Source: Branchiostoma floridae
Lineage: Eukaryota; Chordata; Leptocardii; Amphioxiformes; Branchiostomatidae
Reading direction: 5' to 3'
Length of the DNA stretch: 64,000 bases
Assembly (NCBI RefSeq): GCF_000003815.2
Contig: NC_049987.1
Location: forward strand, 7,940,877 to 8,004,876
In this document: positions 24,301 through 32,857 of the stretch, piece after piece
Layout of the letters: every line of letters begins with the position of its first letter
How positions within the stretch are numbered: position 1 is the stretch's first letter
Translations under genes and position numbers: made by a program
Notes under the pieces: generated by a model
Seen by the model: only the letters and a program-made list of their open reading frames with translations
Databases searched by the model: none
What the model was told of the DNA's origin: nothing

Positions 24301-27185
24301 TATCAGACACTTTACACCCCTTCATCTTTAGTGTTGTTGGCCGCCGGAATAGACCTTTGACACAAATACATGTGTGTATATCGGGTTACATTTTGCCGCG
24401 TGGAGGATGCAAAACACTGTACAGATGGTTGTACTGCAAACTGATGATTACCCGCTTGGAAATAGCCACAGCACGCCGTTCAAGTTGCAACGAAAGGTGC
24501 ATAAGTTTCATGGAACGGTATGGCGCCAGGATCGATTCTACGTCACGGTCTACTGACCCAACAACCTCATTTTTTTTACCAACGCGCTACTGCGTGTGAC
24601 GGTAAATACTCAGCGGTAGTTGTCGGGATTTTTTTGTTGCCTGAATAAGTTTGTAATCTACAACACTCCATTCATGTCAAGAAAGGAACAATAGCTTCAG
24701 CATAAAGTAATTAGCAGCGGACAAACATAACGAGTCTCGTCAGAACGAATAAAGGTCACGCCCTCCGGGAGCGCCGTCGTTCTCAACGCAACGCGACGGT
24801 GTTTTCAAATTGAGACATTTTCATATTAGCATGGTAGGAGAGAAAATATATCGTGGATGGGATGAATGACAAAGGTAAACAACAATATCACCATGTTGAA
24901 TACAGAAATTATGCTTTGTTTTTCTGCCAGATTGGAATAAGCTGACTCTTGGTGAAAAACGCAACGAATAAAGGTTAACTAGCGTTACAGTCAAACCTGT
25001 CTAGGGACTGGAAGAAATGGTCACAGTACAGTATACTTAAACACCACAAATCACAAAGAGGTCTGATATGCAGTGTTCGTGGGCAAGAATCTTGTGTAAA
25101 GCACTGGATATACTGAGGCTTGCTTCAAATTAATGTTTTTTTTATTCATAATTTCATAGACAATATGTCCAGACCATCACACAAGCTCCATTTTTCCCAT
25201 GTACATGTCTAGTTTGTGATGGTTTGTGGTATCTAGACATACCCGTCTTAATGCTTGAGTCAATAGGAATAATAATACATTTGTGTAGTCTAAGCGGCTG
25301 CAGAAAAGTGGTCACAATGGTCCTTATGAAGAGGTTGGCACCTGTATAGGTTTGACTGTATAGTGCCGATCTGAGGGATGGAATTTTCCACCTTTTACAG
25401 GAAGTCCCTGAAGAATCTCTGACATCATTCATGATTCCAGGAATGTTGACCCTTATTTGACTTTTTTATGGGAAACCCCCATCATGATAATGAGTGTCCT
25501 TCATCCTTACATCATGTCACAAGTATGCTTTCAGGAAGCAACTGCTTAATGTAAATTATTGATTAACATTTTTTGGTATTTTGGAGTTCCTGGTTGAAAC
25601 AAGAATTTCGAGGAAATGATAGGTACTAGCTTACATGTACATGTAAATCAAAAGTTTGCAATGTTTATGAATTTGTGGTTGAACCCGGGAGAAAAATGCA
25701 AACATGGCACTTGCACTTGAGACAAGTGTTTGCGTCATTACCTAACTGTTTGGGTTTGTTGTGAAACAACAGTACTCGTAGTTATGCAATTGAAGACAGA
25801 ACATAACATTGATTGATTGCATATAATACTTCATGGGGAGAGGTTACTACAAAAAACAGCTAACTTAAAAACATGGTAAAAATAACCGTAGTTTACTGCA
25901 GAAATTCCAAATCCAAGTACCACTACAACACAAAGATTTTGTATCAACCAGTTCTATCTTGATCCTGCCTTGCAGGTATTTGTCTTCTTGACTTCATGAT
26001 TTTTGACCTTTTACTTTGTACATGTAGTTGTCTGAAGAAATAGAGGAGGAACTGTCCGATGAAAATACAGAGCATAGACGGAGCCATGCACTACCCAAGA
26101 AGGACAGTAGAACAGACAAGGACAGAGAAGACCATATACCTACTCCAGAAGACTCCATCCCTGCCCACGTGGGTGTGGAAAGAGCCGTGCACCTCTCCTC
26201 CATTCCAGGAGGACACAGTGTGATTCCAGCCTACTATGTGACATTCCAGCCTCTACAAAAAGGGGGCGCTGTTACCACCCATGTGTCAGAAGGGAAGAAC
26301 CCCCTGTGGAACTTTGATGGTGACGTGTACCTTGGGAGATTTCTCCTGGGTCCGGACCGCAGTCTTGTGTTTAAAGTGTGGCAGAAAACCTCGGAGAAGA
26401 AAGAGCCTGGCAAGTTGAACTCCTAAGAAACCTCCTAGCATCATCATGTTTAATCTCAGTGTTTTATACATTTTTGTGTGGCATTAACAATGTACAATGT
26501 AGTATGTCTTACATGTTTTACTCTTAACCTTCACTATAATCAGGATACTTAATGCTTAAGTTAATGGGAGAAATTAATGAAGGGACCAAAAAGTGGTCAT
26601 ATTGAGCAGGTGGTCCTTATGTAGAGGTGGTACATGTATGACTGTATAACTGAAAAGATACTGTAAATGCGTTTAAGTTAGCGGGGATTTAATTTCGCGG
26701 TAGCAGGAAAATGGACTTTTCGCGGTGGTTTTAATTTCGCGGTAGCACCATGCACTGTAGTCTCTTACTATTAGAAAAAATATTCGCGGTGGTTTTAAAT
26801 TTGCGGTGAAGCGGCCGCCGCGAAAACCGTGAACATTAATCCACCGCGAACATTTCTGCATTTACAGTTGTGTTTATCATTCATATCAAGCATGATGTAG
26901 ATCTTCTCCCTGTGTTCCAGATGTAACACAGGACCGTGTGGTTGGCTTTGCCTCTGTGGACCTGTCTACATTGTCAGCAGGTCTGCACTTCATCTCAGGC
27001 TGGTACAACATCATGGACTTCAATGGGCACTGCCACGGACAGATCAAGGTACACTTGTTAACATCAATCATTGTTACGATAGTGCAACATTAAGCTGGTG
27101 TGTTAAGGGCCACAAGTTTTGCCAGATTTACAGATAGAAAGTATGCTAAGAAGGGTGTAGTAGCAAGAATTGCTAAGGGAAGGTA

Positions 27186-27223
<38 letters not shown>

Positions 27224-30200
27224 ACAGAAGCACACACACATCTTTTTCTTTTATCCATCTATAAACATGGGGTATCATGATTGTGTAGATACGGATGAAA
27301 CTATGTTGAAAAATAGAGTCTTATTCTTTTATTAGTGAAATAAGTTTTTATGATTCTTAACCTCCAGGTCAGTGTAATGCCCAAGGAGAGAGTTTCTCCG
27401 AGCCGGCAGAGACCCAGCATGCACCCTCCCCTGATGTCTGGTCTCCATGGCTACACCACCACTGCTGCCTATCCCATGTTCCCCAGCCACATCGCAAGGT
27501 ACCCAGAACAAGCTGTGAAGCTCCACAGGTCAGTACACTAACCCTTCAACCTGCGGATTATCTGACAAACTTTGTCAGTAGCATTCAAAGGGTTCAATAA
27601 AGTCTCAATAATTATTGAACCTCATCAACATAGTCTTCTTCTTTATCTCAAGACAACAAACACTAATATCATACTATACAGAATATGCTTTTAAGTGCTT
27701 TTTGATTTACGGACCTTGTAGTATCATTGGATTAAGATGAGCTTGATTAAAAGAGTATGGGGTTGATGAAAAAATATAGAAAACATCAGACATTTAAAGG
27801 GTACTGTTTGTCTTGACTGTTACTGTGCTCTAATGATGTAATCTTCCCCGGGTCACTCTTTCACTCCATTGCAGACATTGATTCCACTGCAGTTCTCAAG
27901 AAAACAATTTCTATCCTATCTTTACAGTCCAAGTAGACCAAAGCACTTTGCTGAGCACTACCTGAATGTAAGACAGTACCACAGGAGTCTGCAAGAACAG
28001 CAGCAGGATGGGCAGGAGTCTGGGATATTACCACATCAGGCAGACAGGCATGATGTAGATGGGGACAAAGAGACGCAGCTCATGGACAGCAAGGAAACAT
28101 CCAGGTCACTGCTACTGCAGAATCTAAGGTAGTGTATTAGATACCTCCTCGATATACAGGGCTTGAAATTCATTTTTGTGATTAGGTGCACTGTTGCACC
28201 CAGCTTAAAAGATTGGGTGCACCAAAAAATGTTTGGGTGCATCACTTAGATTTAAGTAATAACCTAATAATAAAACTTAGTTACAAGCTATCAACTTCTT
28301 AAACAAGTAAAATGACAGACATTTTTATTATCTTTCTAACACTAAGTTAGATGTCAAGAATATGATGTATACCCGTATACTTTGATATTTTTACATACAT
28401 AAACGTAAGAAAATATTTGGGTGCACCCTGTGCACCCACAGAAAATAATTGGGTGCACAGCTCCAATTTTGGGTGCACCTGGGTGCACATGCACCCAGTA
28501 TTTCGAGCCCTGATATAACATCACCAGTCCACTCATAATGCCACCAGGTGCCTTAATATAGCCTCATCAACAAAACATTGTAATAGAGGCCTTCTCTAGA
28601 TTGTTTTGAACACCTTCAGACATTTGTATCTGAAGTGTACATACCTCGGAAATACTGATGCTGCATTGGCACATCTCTTTGAATCTTTTAAAATTCATGT
28701 GTTTTTTCTCATGTGTCAGTATCTGGTGGAATTATGAGATTTTTTGTAATGTAAGTTGGAAACTGTAGCATGTTGTTTGCGAGTTGAAGACTAATTTGAT
28801 TGCTACTAATTGCAATACTTACAATGTTTCAATTATTCACTCTTTATTTCCTGACTTGTGAATTTTTTTAGGAAGAACATGGAAGAGCTAGACCAGCTAA
28901 AGGGAAGGATGCAAAATCTTCTGACAGGCAAAAGCACAGAGACCACAGACACTACAAAACCACATGAAGTTGTTGAATTGCCAAGTTCAGTTTTGTCCGG
29001 ACATGGAAGAGATGATGACCCAGAGAATGGATCTCATCTGAGGAGGACATATGACTTAAGTGACGGTGTGGTACCTGTAGGACATGAAGAACCAACCAAA
29101 ACAGATAACACACCACATGACCACAACGGTGATGATGACGTTCTTTTAGATACAGTACACAAGGCTGTTGGTGGTTTGTTCAGGTCTAATTCCTTGGAAA
29201 GGGCAATACGAGAAGCCAACAGTGAAAGCCAAGATGAGCAACTACCAGGTGTCTATACAGGAATGACTCATTCTCAACGTCCTCAGCCCACCCTCCAACA
29301 GTCTCAAGATGCAATGCTATCCCATCATGCACAGCTGACAGGTCAGGATTTTACCGTCCCAGTAGAAGATGTACGAGGTGCTGAAGGTCATAGGTCACAG
29401 AGAGATCGACCACACGCAGGTGAAAGGTTATCCTATTCTGAGGACGATTCCATCAAGTGGGAAGATAGTATCCAGTTCAGTGATGCAGATGAGGAGGATG
29501 TTGTTCCAGTCAGGCCACTGAATGATGTTTCTTCAGCACACTTTGCAAACTGGTCACCAGAAGCAATCGCCGGTACACAGGAACAAGAGATAGCACCCAC
29601 AGACAGACTTGCAGAAGACAATGGAAATTTTCCCGGTAATTCTCTTCCTTTAGATGATCCCCACACGTCATTCAGCTATGGAGGTTTAGAAGGACCAGTT
29701 TTCTCTACCGATTCAGCCAAAGAAACGCCTCCTGCTGCTCCAGAAAGAGATCCTCTCCTTGATGACATCTTTGAGACGACTCATGAAGTAGTGAGGTCTG
29801 ATGAGGACTCCCATCAATCCCATGAGGGTTTCCCACTTGAAAAACCAGCCGAGCCAGAACAAAACAACCTTGGAGAACAAGCGCTATCCATGTTTGATCA
29901 TGAACATAACAGGGAAAGGACAAAGTCAATGTCATCTGAAGGTTCTGGATCATTACCTTCTCCTATTCCTCTGACTCCAGATGATATGGACTCTTTAAAT
30001 CATGTAAATGATCAGCAAACAAGAGACAGGACAGACTCCATGGGCAGTGATGGGAGTAGAACCAGTGTCCCTCAGACATCGGAGAACAGGAGGATGGAAG
30101 ACAGTCACAGGAGGGGCAGAGAGAGTGACAAGGAAAATGATTCGGCTGGATCAGCTGAAGAGGATAACAGGAGCCAACCAAGGCTGTATCCTTCACATGA

Positions 30201-32669
30201 AATCATCATTCTAAGATGTTTGCATTGATAATATTAATCTTTGCTACTGCTATTATCTTCACTTAGGGAACAGGAGATTTAAATGTTGCAGTCAAACCAA
30301 CTTTGTTGTCAAGTTACATGTACAGCACAATAAAGGACCTGTTCCTAAATCTAGCACCAATTTTATATACATGCAGGTCTGAAACTTTCTTGTTATACAT
30401 GTATCTGTTTGTTGCCAAACCACATGAACAACACAATAAACTTTAAGGTGTTCCTCAGTCTAGCACCAATTTTCAAAAATTTCTATAAGAAAACATACTA
30501 GGTCTTCAACTTTCTTGTTATATCTGTTTAACCACAAGGGATTACTGTGAACATGTTTCTTCCTTTTTTTGTATGATGATTATGTTTAAAGGCTCTCCTT
30601 AACAAGTCTCCTTATCCAGTCGTGTTCCCCCGATGCCAGTACAAGTCCCCAACTTCTTCCTCCCCCCACAAGACCTGGAGGCGTCCATGCGAGCCCTGCG
30701 ATCAGCCACAGCAGCCGTACCCCAGCCAAGGGGTGCACCTGCACATGTACAGGTCAGTTCCTTGATTGTACAGGGGCAGCATTTTTTACATTCTTTGTAC
30801 ATGAACTAAGCCTGAGGATATTTCTTTGTGAGTGCACAATTAGTATACAGGCAGTAACTGATACAACTGAGCCATGTGTAATTCCACGTTCTTGCATCTG
30901 ATTAACCTTCTTGTAATACCCATGACAGAGCACCTTTTGATGGCCCATTCACCTTTTGACCTTAATGAGGTGAAACTGTGCTATGCAAAATTTATGTCAA
31001 CCAATTTGTTCAGTATGCAGACCTCTACATTGTTCTGCAGGTCACGTACGTGTGCAGGTCACGTACATGTGGTTCAGACAGACTTGCATGTGTGTTTTTT
31101 CTTGACATGATAACTTACATGTACGTTTTAGTGGCGTTGGCGTGGCGTAACTGGTAGAGCGTTCGGCTCTGAATCAAAAGGTTCCGAGTTCGATTCCCAC
31201 CATGCCCCGACGTTGTGCCCTTGGGAAAGGCACTTTACACGACTTTTCCTTACGGTGGAGTGATGCCCACCGAGCCTCTTCGGCTAATCTGTCTGTGTGC
31301 CAAAAACACACTACGGATTTGGTGCGTTGATGTGCCAACATCTGCACATTGACTTCCACCAAGAACCGTTAAATTTTTTTTTTTTTTAGCAGCAGGCTTC
31401 CTTGCCTTACCATGCCCACTCCCATCCTCATGTCTGAGGGGGATGGCACTATGGTGGCATCCAGTATCACTATCAGCCTTTTCCACTCTCTCTAGTTTCT
31501 CTGTGGGCGCACTCTGGCATTACATAATCTTAAATGTTCAGAATGCAATGTCAATCATCATCAGAACTGACCTTACCCGCATACATGTATTATACTACTC
31601 AGCATAAGCCCTGGAGCTGCTTTCAGTAAACACATACCATACTTTCTCAATTCAAGGACAGTATATATCCATGCTCAATTAAAGTATACACCACCAACTC
31701 GGGACACTACACTGACAAACCTGCAAGACTGAAAAGTAAAATAGAAAAACTGACAAATAAAGTACACCCTCTTCCCCACCAATCTTGAACACGTTTAGAA
31801 TGGGATAAATTCAAAGTATCTGTCTCAAAAAAATCGCTGTCACCACAGGCTTAGAAATGGCATGGTCATTATAGACAGGGATCGGGCACTCGTGATCTTC
31901 CTTGCAAGGTGATTGGCCAGCACTTGTGTATATTTTTCTTCCAAAAACATTAATTTTATGGATCTTTTGGTGCTGTTGCAAACTACATTCGTTCGCATTC
32001 CCATGTTTCACTCGGTCCCTGGTTCGAGGTTCTCTCCTCATTTGTCCAGGCAAGAGCTTCAATTTTTCAAATTAAGTACAATCTACACTTGACTTTTGTA
32101 ACTACTTGAATCACCTTATTAATTTCATTTTTTTTAAGTCTGTACTTTATGCAAAAAAACAGTGACCTGGTAACAAAAGAGTCAGACAAGGAGACATTAA
32201 AATATAATTTTATTTCGGGCTAAAAATTTGAATACGGTTGAACAGTGGAAGCCACATTTATTGAACTGTCTTTACCCACATGTATCATGTATGATACAGA
32301 TACAGGTATATTGTACATTCATTATGTATATGTCAGCTTGGACTTTTGCATTTCAGCTGAATGATGAAAGGGTAACTTATTGGATTGAATTCTATTGGAG
32401 TTAGTCCTCTCCATCAAGAGCTATGGTACAACTGGATACCAGGATATCATAGTTAATTCGTCCCTCTAAACTACATCTCTTTGTCATAAAACACACAGGA
32501 TGGAAGCCAGAGGGCATATGTTACAAAGACAGGCCTTGATGACAGGGTGGCTGAAAGGAATGGTCAAAGGTCACAGCGACTTCACAGACCACCTAACAGA
32601 CAAGCTCCCACAGCAGAGGAGGCCAAAAGGATCGCTAAGATATTCTCCTCCAAATTTGCTGCATCATAA
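347..32669 (+). CDS. C2CD3: C2 domain-containing protein 3 (C2CD3), 5'-partial, 28 exons
   Basis: C2CD3 is a centriole distal-end protein needed for centriole elongation, appendage assembly and ciliogenesis (family knowledge). Exons: 347-467, 704-887, 1387-1582, 1904-2019, 2367-2485, 2674-2844, 2995-3154, 3872-4023, 4400-4544, 4970-5391, 5634-5713, 5967-6172, 6670-6893, 7105-7500, 8756-8942, 10576-10710, 11124-11372, 11995-12138, 19733-19844, 21648-21803, 23280-23355 (or 23388), 26028-26409, 26921-27048, 27368-27528, 27928-28128, 28872-30185, 30620-30752, 32499-32669. Every junction keeps frame, giving about 2,080 codons with the TAA stop. Recognition rests on the exon at 4970 ([30 protein letters not shown]) and the C-terminal motifs [17 protein letters not shown] and [10 protein letters not shown]. 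Six C2-like modules and a long acidic, Ser-rich tail are visible. The N-terminal part lies upstream. Odd points: a probable GC-AG intron after 26409, repeated acceptors before 21648 and an antisense gene in the intron 12139-19732. Confidence 0.93.
1387..2844 (+). other. C2CD3: C2CD3 first C2-like module in window (exons 3-6)
   Basis: Four exons encode a C2-type beta sandwich. It opens with [17 protein letters not shown], continues with [12 protein letters not shown] and [16 protein letters not shown], and closes with [13 protein letters not shown] plus [21 protein letters not shown] Lys-rich loop (the [13 protein letters not shown] stretch) splits the first strands. I see no five-Asp calcium site, as expected for the structural C2 domains of this family. 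Exon 6 ends in a Ser/Arg-rich linker. Confidence 0.75.
3372..3700 (+). mobile_element. SINE-like insertion with (GACT)n tail and 12-bp target duplication
   Basis: The 329-bp insert lies between perfect copies of TTACAGAGACAA (3360-3371 and 3701-3712). It ends in a GACT repeat, as retroposed short elements do. The pre-insertion sequence is partly recognisable in a diverged copy of the same intron segment at about 4258-4378, which lacks the insert. No open frame with family features is seen. It lies in the intron between C2CD3 exons 7 and 8. Confidence 0.75.
4240..4378 (+). repeat. Diverged copy of the intron segment at 3270-3371
   Basis: Both segments share TCTCTACCATGTTTT and then CACTGTATGGTTGCA in the same order, at about 80 percent identity by eye. 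The upstream copy was later split by the SINE-like element at 3372-3700. Confidence 0.6.
4400..5391 (+). other. C2CD3: C2CD3 second C2 module (exons 9-10), best conserved
   Basis: Exon 9 starts [16 protein letters not shown] and exon 10 (422 nt) carries [43 protein letters not shown] and [17 protein letters not shown]. This is the classic order of C2 strands: first strand, the partner strand with W-G-T-x-x-P-x-F, then I-x-V-W-D, then G-x-x-K-L-P-L. It is the most confidently recognised piece of the gene. Confidence 0.9.
5725..5895. mobile_element. Degenerate copy of the TA-site MITE family
   Basis: Intron sequence shares GTGTTCACTGTGGTTTTGAG, the CACTGTAGTC block and GGTTCGCGGTGAAGC with the intact 207-bp elements at 16197-16403 and 26661-26867. 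The terminal CTGTAAATGC is lost. Confidence 0.6.
5967..7190 (+). other. C2CD3: C2CD3 third C2 module (exons 12-14 start)
   Basis: Exon 12 reads [18 protein letters not shown] then [12 protein letters not shown]. Exon 13 reads [14 protein letters not shown] and ends [18 protein letters not shown]. Exon 14 starts [15 protein letters not shown]. The order F-x-V-x-V-x-x-V-x-x-L, then C-F-V-Q-Y, then F-E-V-W, then A-x-L-P-L is that of a C2 fold without an obvious calcium site. Confidence 0.75.
7877..8437. mobile_element. hAT-like MITE copy 1 (5-bp target duplication TGTAT)
   Basis: The 561-bp element starts CAGTGGCGGCGGC and ends GCCGCCACCTCTG, flanked by TGTAT on both sides (7872-7876 and 8438-8442). 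The interior contains a long imperfect hairpin around 8140-8225 (TTCTTTGTTCTATTCC against its complement). There is no transposase frame. A close second copy lies at 55902-56452. Confidence 0.85.
9040..9935 (+). mobile_element. 3' fragment of a CR1/L2-like non-LTR retrotransposon
   Basis: An open frame to 9513 encodes the extreme C-terminus typical of CR1/L2/Jockey-group reverse transcriptase polyproteins. It has a Leu-Phe-Lys-Ile-x-Asp-I-N-K-L-Q segment, then [13 protein letters not shown] and [14 protein letters not shown] followed by F-K-N-A-L-K-T-Y-L. The catalytic YADD part is missing. About 420 bases of 3' UTR follow, ending in an AAACA-type tail. It lies in the intron between C2CD3 exons 15 and 16. 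Confidence 0.8.
10126..10459. mobile_element. hAT-like MITE with 6-bp target duplication TACACT
   Basis: The 334-bp element begins CAGGGATAAACAAGTCC and ends ACTTGTCCAACCCTG, flanked by TACACT (10120-10125 and 10460-10465). The interior is filled with inverted copies of CGGGCAAGT and ACTTGCCCG, so the whole element can fold back. Confidence 0.75.
12139..12994. other. C2CD3 intron, 5' part, no gene seen
   Basis: Intronic sequence between C2CD3 exon 18 and the presumed 3' end of the nested minus-strand gene. Short open frames here have no family features and no splice support. A second possible poly(A) signal of the nested gene (TTTATT on the plus strand, AATAAA on the minus) lies at 12779-12784. 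Confidence 0.5.
12995..13000 (-). terminator. Candidate poly(A) signal of the cytokine-like gene (ATTAAA on minus)
   Basis: Plus-strand TTTAAT reads ATTAAA on the minus strand, 13 bases downstream of the AUUUA cluster and about 420 bases after the stop. No AATAAA is seen between the stop codon and the cluster on that strand. Use of this site would keep the AU-rich element inside the mRNA. Confidence 0.35.
13013..13029 (-). promoter_or_regulatory. AU-rich element: four overlapping AUUUA in presumed 3' UTR of the cytokine-like gene
   Basis: Read on the minus strand, this stretch is TATTTATTTATTTATTTAT-like, with four overlapping ATTTA pentamers and the nonamer TTATTTATT, 390 bases after the stop codon. 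Six more single ATTTA motifs lie between 12828 and 13229. Class II AU-rich elements of this form mark short-lived cytokine mRNAs (family knowledge). The caveat is that (AAAT)n tails also end retroelements, as at about 47228 in this window. Confidence 0.45.
13419..15515 (-). CDS. Secreted four-helix cytokine-like protein (IL-6/IL-11/G-CSF type gene layout), nested in C2CD3 intron
   Basis: Four minus-strand exons join in frame, all introns phase 0: 15515-15327 (63 codons), 14883-14773 (37), 14129-13944 (62) and 13595-13419 (58 plus stop), giving 220 residues. The start has a good context (A at -3, G at +4). Residues 1-22 form a signal peptide ending S-A-A-A before VPV. Residues ~33-62 form helix A, 63-100 a Pro/Ser-containing loop, ~101-128 and ~133-162 two amphipathic helices ([39 protein letters not shown]) and ~183-215 a long last helix with [15 protein letters not shown]. 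The mature part has no Cys and no N-glycosylation sequon. Class I long-chain cytokine genes such as IL6, IL11 and CSF3 place helix A, AB loop, helices B-C and helix D on separate exons with phase-0 introns (family knowledge). Helix D resembles that of IL-6 in L/F-R-x-aromatic-x-x-F-L. Assignment is by architecture. The main alternative is an unrelated secreted helical-bundle protein. Confidence 0.62.
15612..15864 (-). promoter_or_regulatory. Candidate promoter of the nested cytokine-like gene: TATA-like box with STAT, CRE and kappaB motifs
   Basis: On the minus strand an ATAAATA box (15618-15612) lies about 100 bases 5' of the start codon, which predicts transcription from about 15585 with no ATG before the chosen start. 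Further upstream are TGACGTCA at 15735-15742 (full CRE), TTCCTGGAA at 15776-15784 (STAT, TTCN3GAA), GGGGAACCCC at 15803-15812 (kappaB, GGGRNWYYCC) and a second TGACGTCA at 15857-15864. These are short palindromic motifs that can occur by chance. Their spacing within 250 bases of a TATA-like box is the reason for the call. Confidence 0.4.
15931..16061. repeat. Four tandem ~31-bp repeats carrying a GGAAAC core
   Basis: Units begin with TACTTGTKGG near 15931, 15962, 15993 and 16027. Each contains a variant of TTGCCGGAAACTGTGTG (one copy reads CGAAAAC, one CTGGAAAC). The CCGGAA core resembles an ETS site. The array lies just upstream of the candidate promoter of the minus-strand cytokine-like gene. 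Confidence 0.7.
16197..16403. mobile_element. 207-bp MITE inserted at TA, copy A
   Basis: It starts CTGTAAATGCATTTAAG and ends TTTTTGCATTTACAG, flanked by TA on both sides. The interior has CG-rich blocks such as AAGTTCGCGG and its complement. It lies between the cytokine-like promoter and the rest of the host intron. Confidence 0.8.
16404..19073. other. C2CD3 intron, no gene seen; one perfect 15-bp hairpin
   Basis: About 2.7 kb of AT-rich intronic DNA without a supported exon on either strand. It contains a perfect inverted repeat, CAAGGAGGTTAAAAA (17553-17567) against its complement (17574-17588) with a 6-base loop, and a short TA-rich palindrome near 17696-17720. Confidence 0.5.
19082..19477. 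mobile_element. hAT MITE with perfect 8-bp target duplication GGTGGGCA
   Basis: It starts TAGGGCTGTGTAC and ends GTACACAGCCCTA, flanked by GGTGGGCA at 19074-19081 and 19478-19485. Eight-base duplications and TAGGG ends are typical of Ac-type hAT elements (family knowledge). Next to each end are several head-to-tail ACCTGT hexamers, so the arms can pair. No transposase frame. Confidence 0.88.
19845..20520. other. C2CD3 intron before the acceptor-repeat array, no gene seen
   Basis: Intron sequence after exon 19. I see no conserved exon, RNA gene or bounded element here. Confidence 0.5.
20530..21665 (+). repeat. C2CD3: Tandem array repeating a splice acceptor of C2CD3
   Basis: Irregular units of 97-163 bp repeat intron sequence together with GTCTGCAG and the first ~30 bases of exon 20 (GTATTTTCKTGARGAGRGGC). 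Acceptor AGs lie at 20688, 20851, 21011, 21108, 21247, 21386, 21540 and 21646, with a degenerate unit at 20531. Only the last continues into the true C2 coding sequence; the others run into intron-like sequence ending in CTTAAACGCTTCACT. Confidence 0.85.
21804..23279. other. C2CD3 intron between exons 20 and 21, no gene seen
   Basis: About 1.5 kb with no supported exon, RNA gene or bounded element. The CATT-rich stretch near 22965-23020 is simple sequence. Confidence 0.5.
23445..24992. mobile_element. 1.55-kb element with terminal inverted repeats, unclassified
   Basis: The left end reads GACTGTAACGCTAGTTAACC and then TTTATTCGTT. The right end (about 24964-24992) is its complement, ending GGTTAACTAGCGTTACAGTC. 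No clear target duplication flanks it. A TTAA sits 14 bases inside each end, so a TTAA-type element inside an older palindrome is possible. The interior has a further ACGAATAAAGGT copy near 24744 and open frames of 93 and 150 codons with no recognisable domain. Confidence 0.6.
25000..26020. other. C2CD3 intron, no gene seen
   Basis: AT-rich intron sequence between the inverted-repeat element and exon 22. No supported exon or RNA gene on either strand. Confidence 0.5.
26028..27048 (+). other. C2CD3: C2CD3 sixth C2 module (exons 22-23) across a probable GC-AG intron
   Basis: Exon 22 starts with an acidic linker and then carries [31 protein letters not shown] and [12 protein letters not shown]. 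Exon 23 carries [18 protein letters not shown] and [18 protein letters not shown]. The only donor I find that joins them in phase 1 is CCTG|GCAAGT at 26409/26410, a GC donor. Without it the frame reads on to a stop at about 26425, inside the domain. Confidence 0.75.
26661..26867. mobile_element. 207-bp MITE, copy B
   Basis: Same length and ends as the copy at 16197 (CTGTAAATGCGTTTAAG to CTGCATTTACAG). It is preceded by TA and followed by TT, probably a mutated TA. It lies in the intron between C2CD3 exons 22 and 23. Confidence 0.8.
27188..27220. repeat. (CA)n microsatellite
   Basis: About 16 CA units in the intron between C2CD3 exons 23 and 24, with a shorter run just downstream. Confidence 0.95.
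28157..28512. mobile_element. hAT-like MITE with 5-bp target duplication ATATA
   Basis: The 356-bp element starts CAGGGCTTGAAATTC and ends AGTATTTCGAGCCCTG, flanked by ATATA on both sides (28152-28156 and 28513-28517). The arms carry many GGGTGCAC and GTGCACCC copies that can pair. No coding frame. Confidence 0.78.
28872..30185 (+). other. C2CD3: C2CD3 giant disordered exon (1,314 nt)
   Basis: One exon of 438 codons encodes an acidic, Ser/Thr/His-rich region of low complexity with no predicted fold. It opens with [18 protein letters not shown], a short helix-like start, and near its end carries two related motifs ([12 protein letters not shown] and [12 protein letters not shown]) about 45 residues apart that look like Ser-kinase targets. 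It ends on a phase-2 donor (CT|GTATCC at 30185/30186). The open frame runs on to a stop at 30228, which I treat as intronic because the next exon (30620) restores the family motif [14 protein letters not shown]. Confidence 0.75.
31126..31392 (+). mobile_element. tRNA-derived SINE
   Basis: The head has an A-box-like TGGCGTAACTGGTAGAGCG and a B-box GGTTCCGAGTTCGATTCCC in tRNA spacing. A core follows with TTGTGCCCTTGGGAAAGGCA, a type of central domain shared by several invertebrate and vertebrate SINE families, and a T-rich 3' tail near 31374-31388. It lies in the last C2CD3 intron. It is not a functional tRNA gene: the acceptor stem does not close and the core continues past it. Confidence 0.75.
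31393..32490. other. Last C2CD3 intron, 3' part, no gene seen
   Basis: No supported exon, RNA gene or bounded element in this stretch on either strand. Confidence 0.45.
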
Positions 32670-32857
32670 GAAGTGATCAGAATTATCTCTATGGCAACTG
32701 TAATATTTGGGCACTGTCTGGACGTGTTGCAAGTCAGAACATGTAAATATACTCATTGACATAACCTTTAGTTGTGTAAATAAGCTTATCACACATGTGC
32801 TATATTGAACGTTCAATAATGGCTAAATGTTCTTTCTACTGCATTTATTTGTTAGCT

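Noticed and set aside
24147-24599. 150-codon plus-strand frame inside the 1.55-kb element
   Set aside because: No recognisable transposase or other domain and no start or splice support; left as unexplained.
26028-26426. Stop at about 26425 as the end of C2CD3
   Set aside because: It falls inside a C2 domain. The exon at 26921 and later exons carry the remaining family motifs in frame.
28858-30228. A 456-codon free-standing gene
   Set aside because: Its first codons are intron, its start is an acceptor at 28872 and its end runs past a donor at 30185; it is the large exon of C2CD3.
31139-31210. A functional tRNA gene
   Set aside because: It has A- and B-boxes but no closing acceptor stem, and is followed by a SINE core and T-rich tail.
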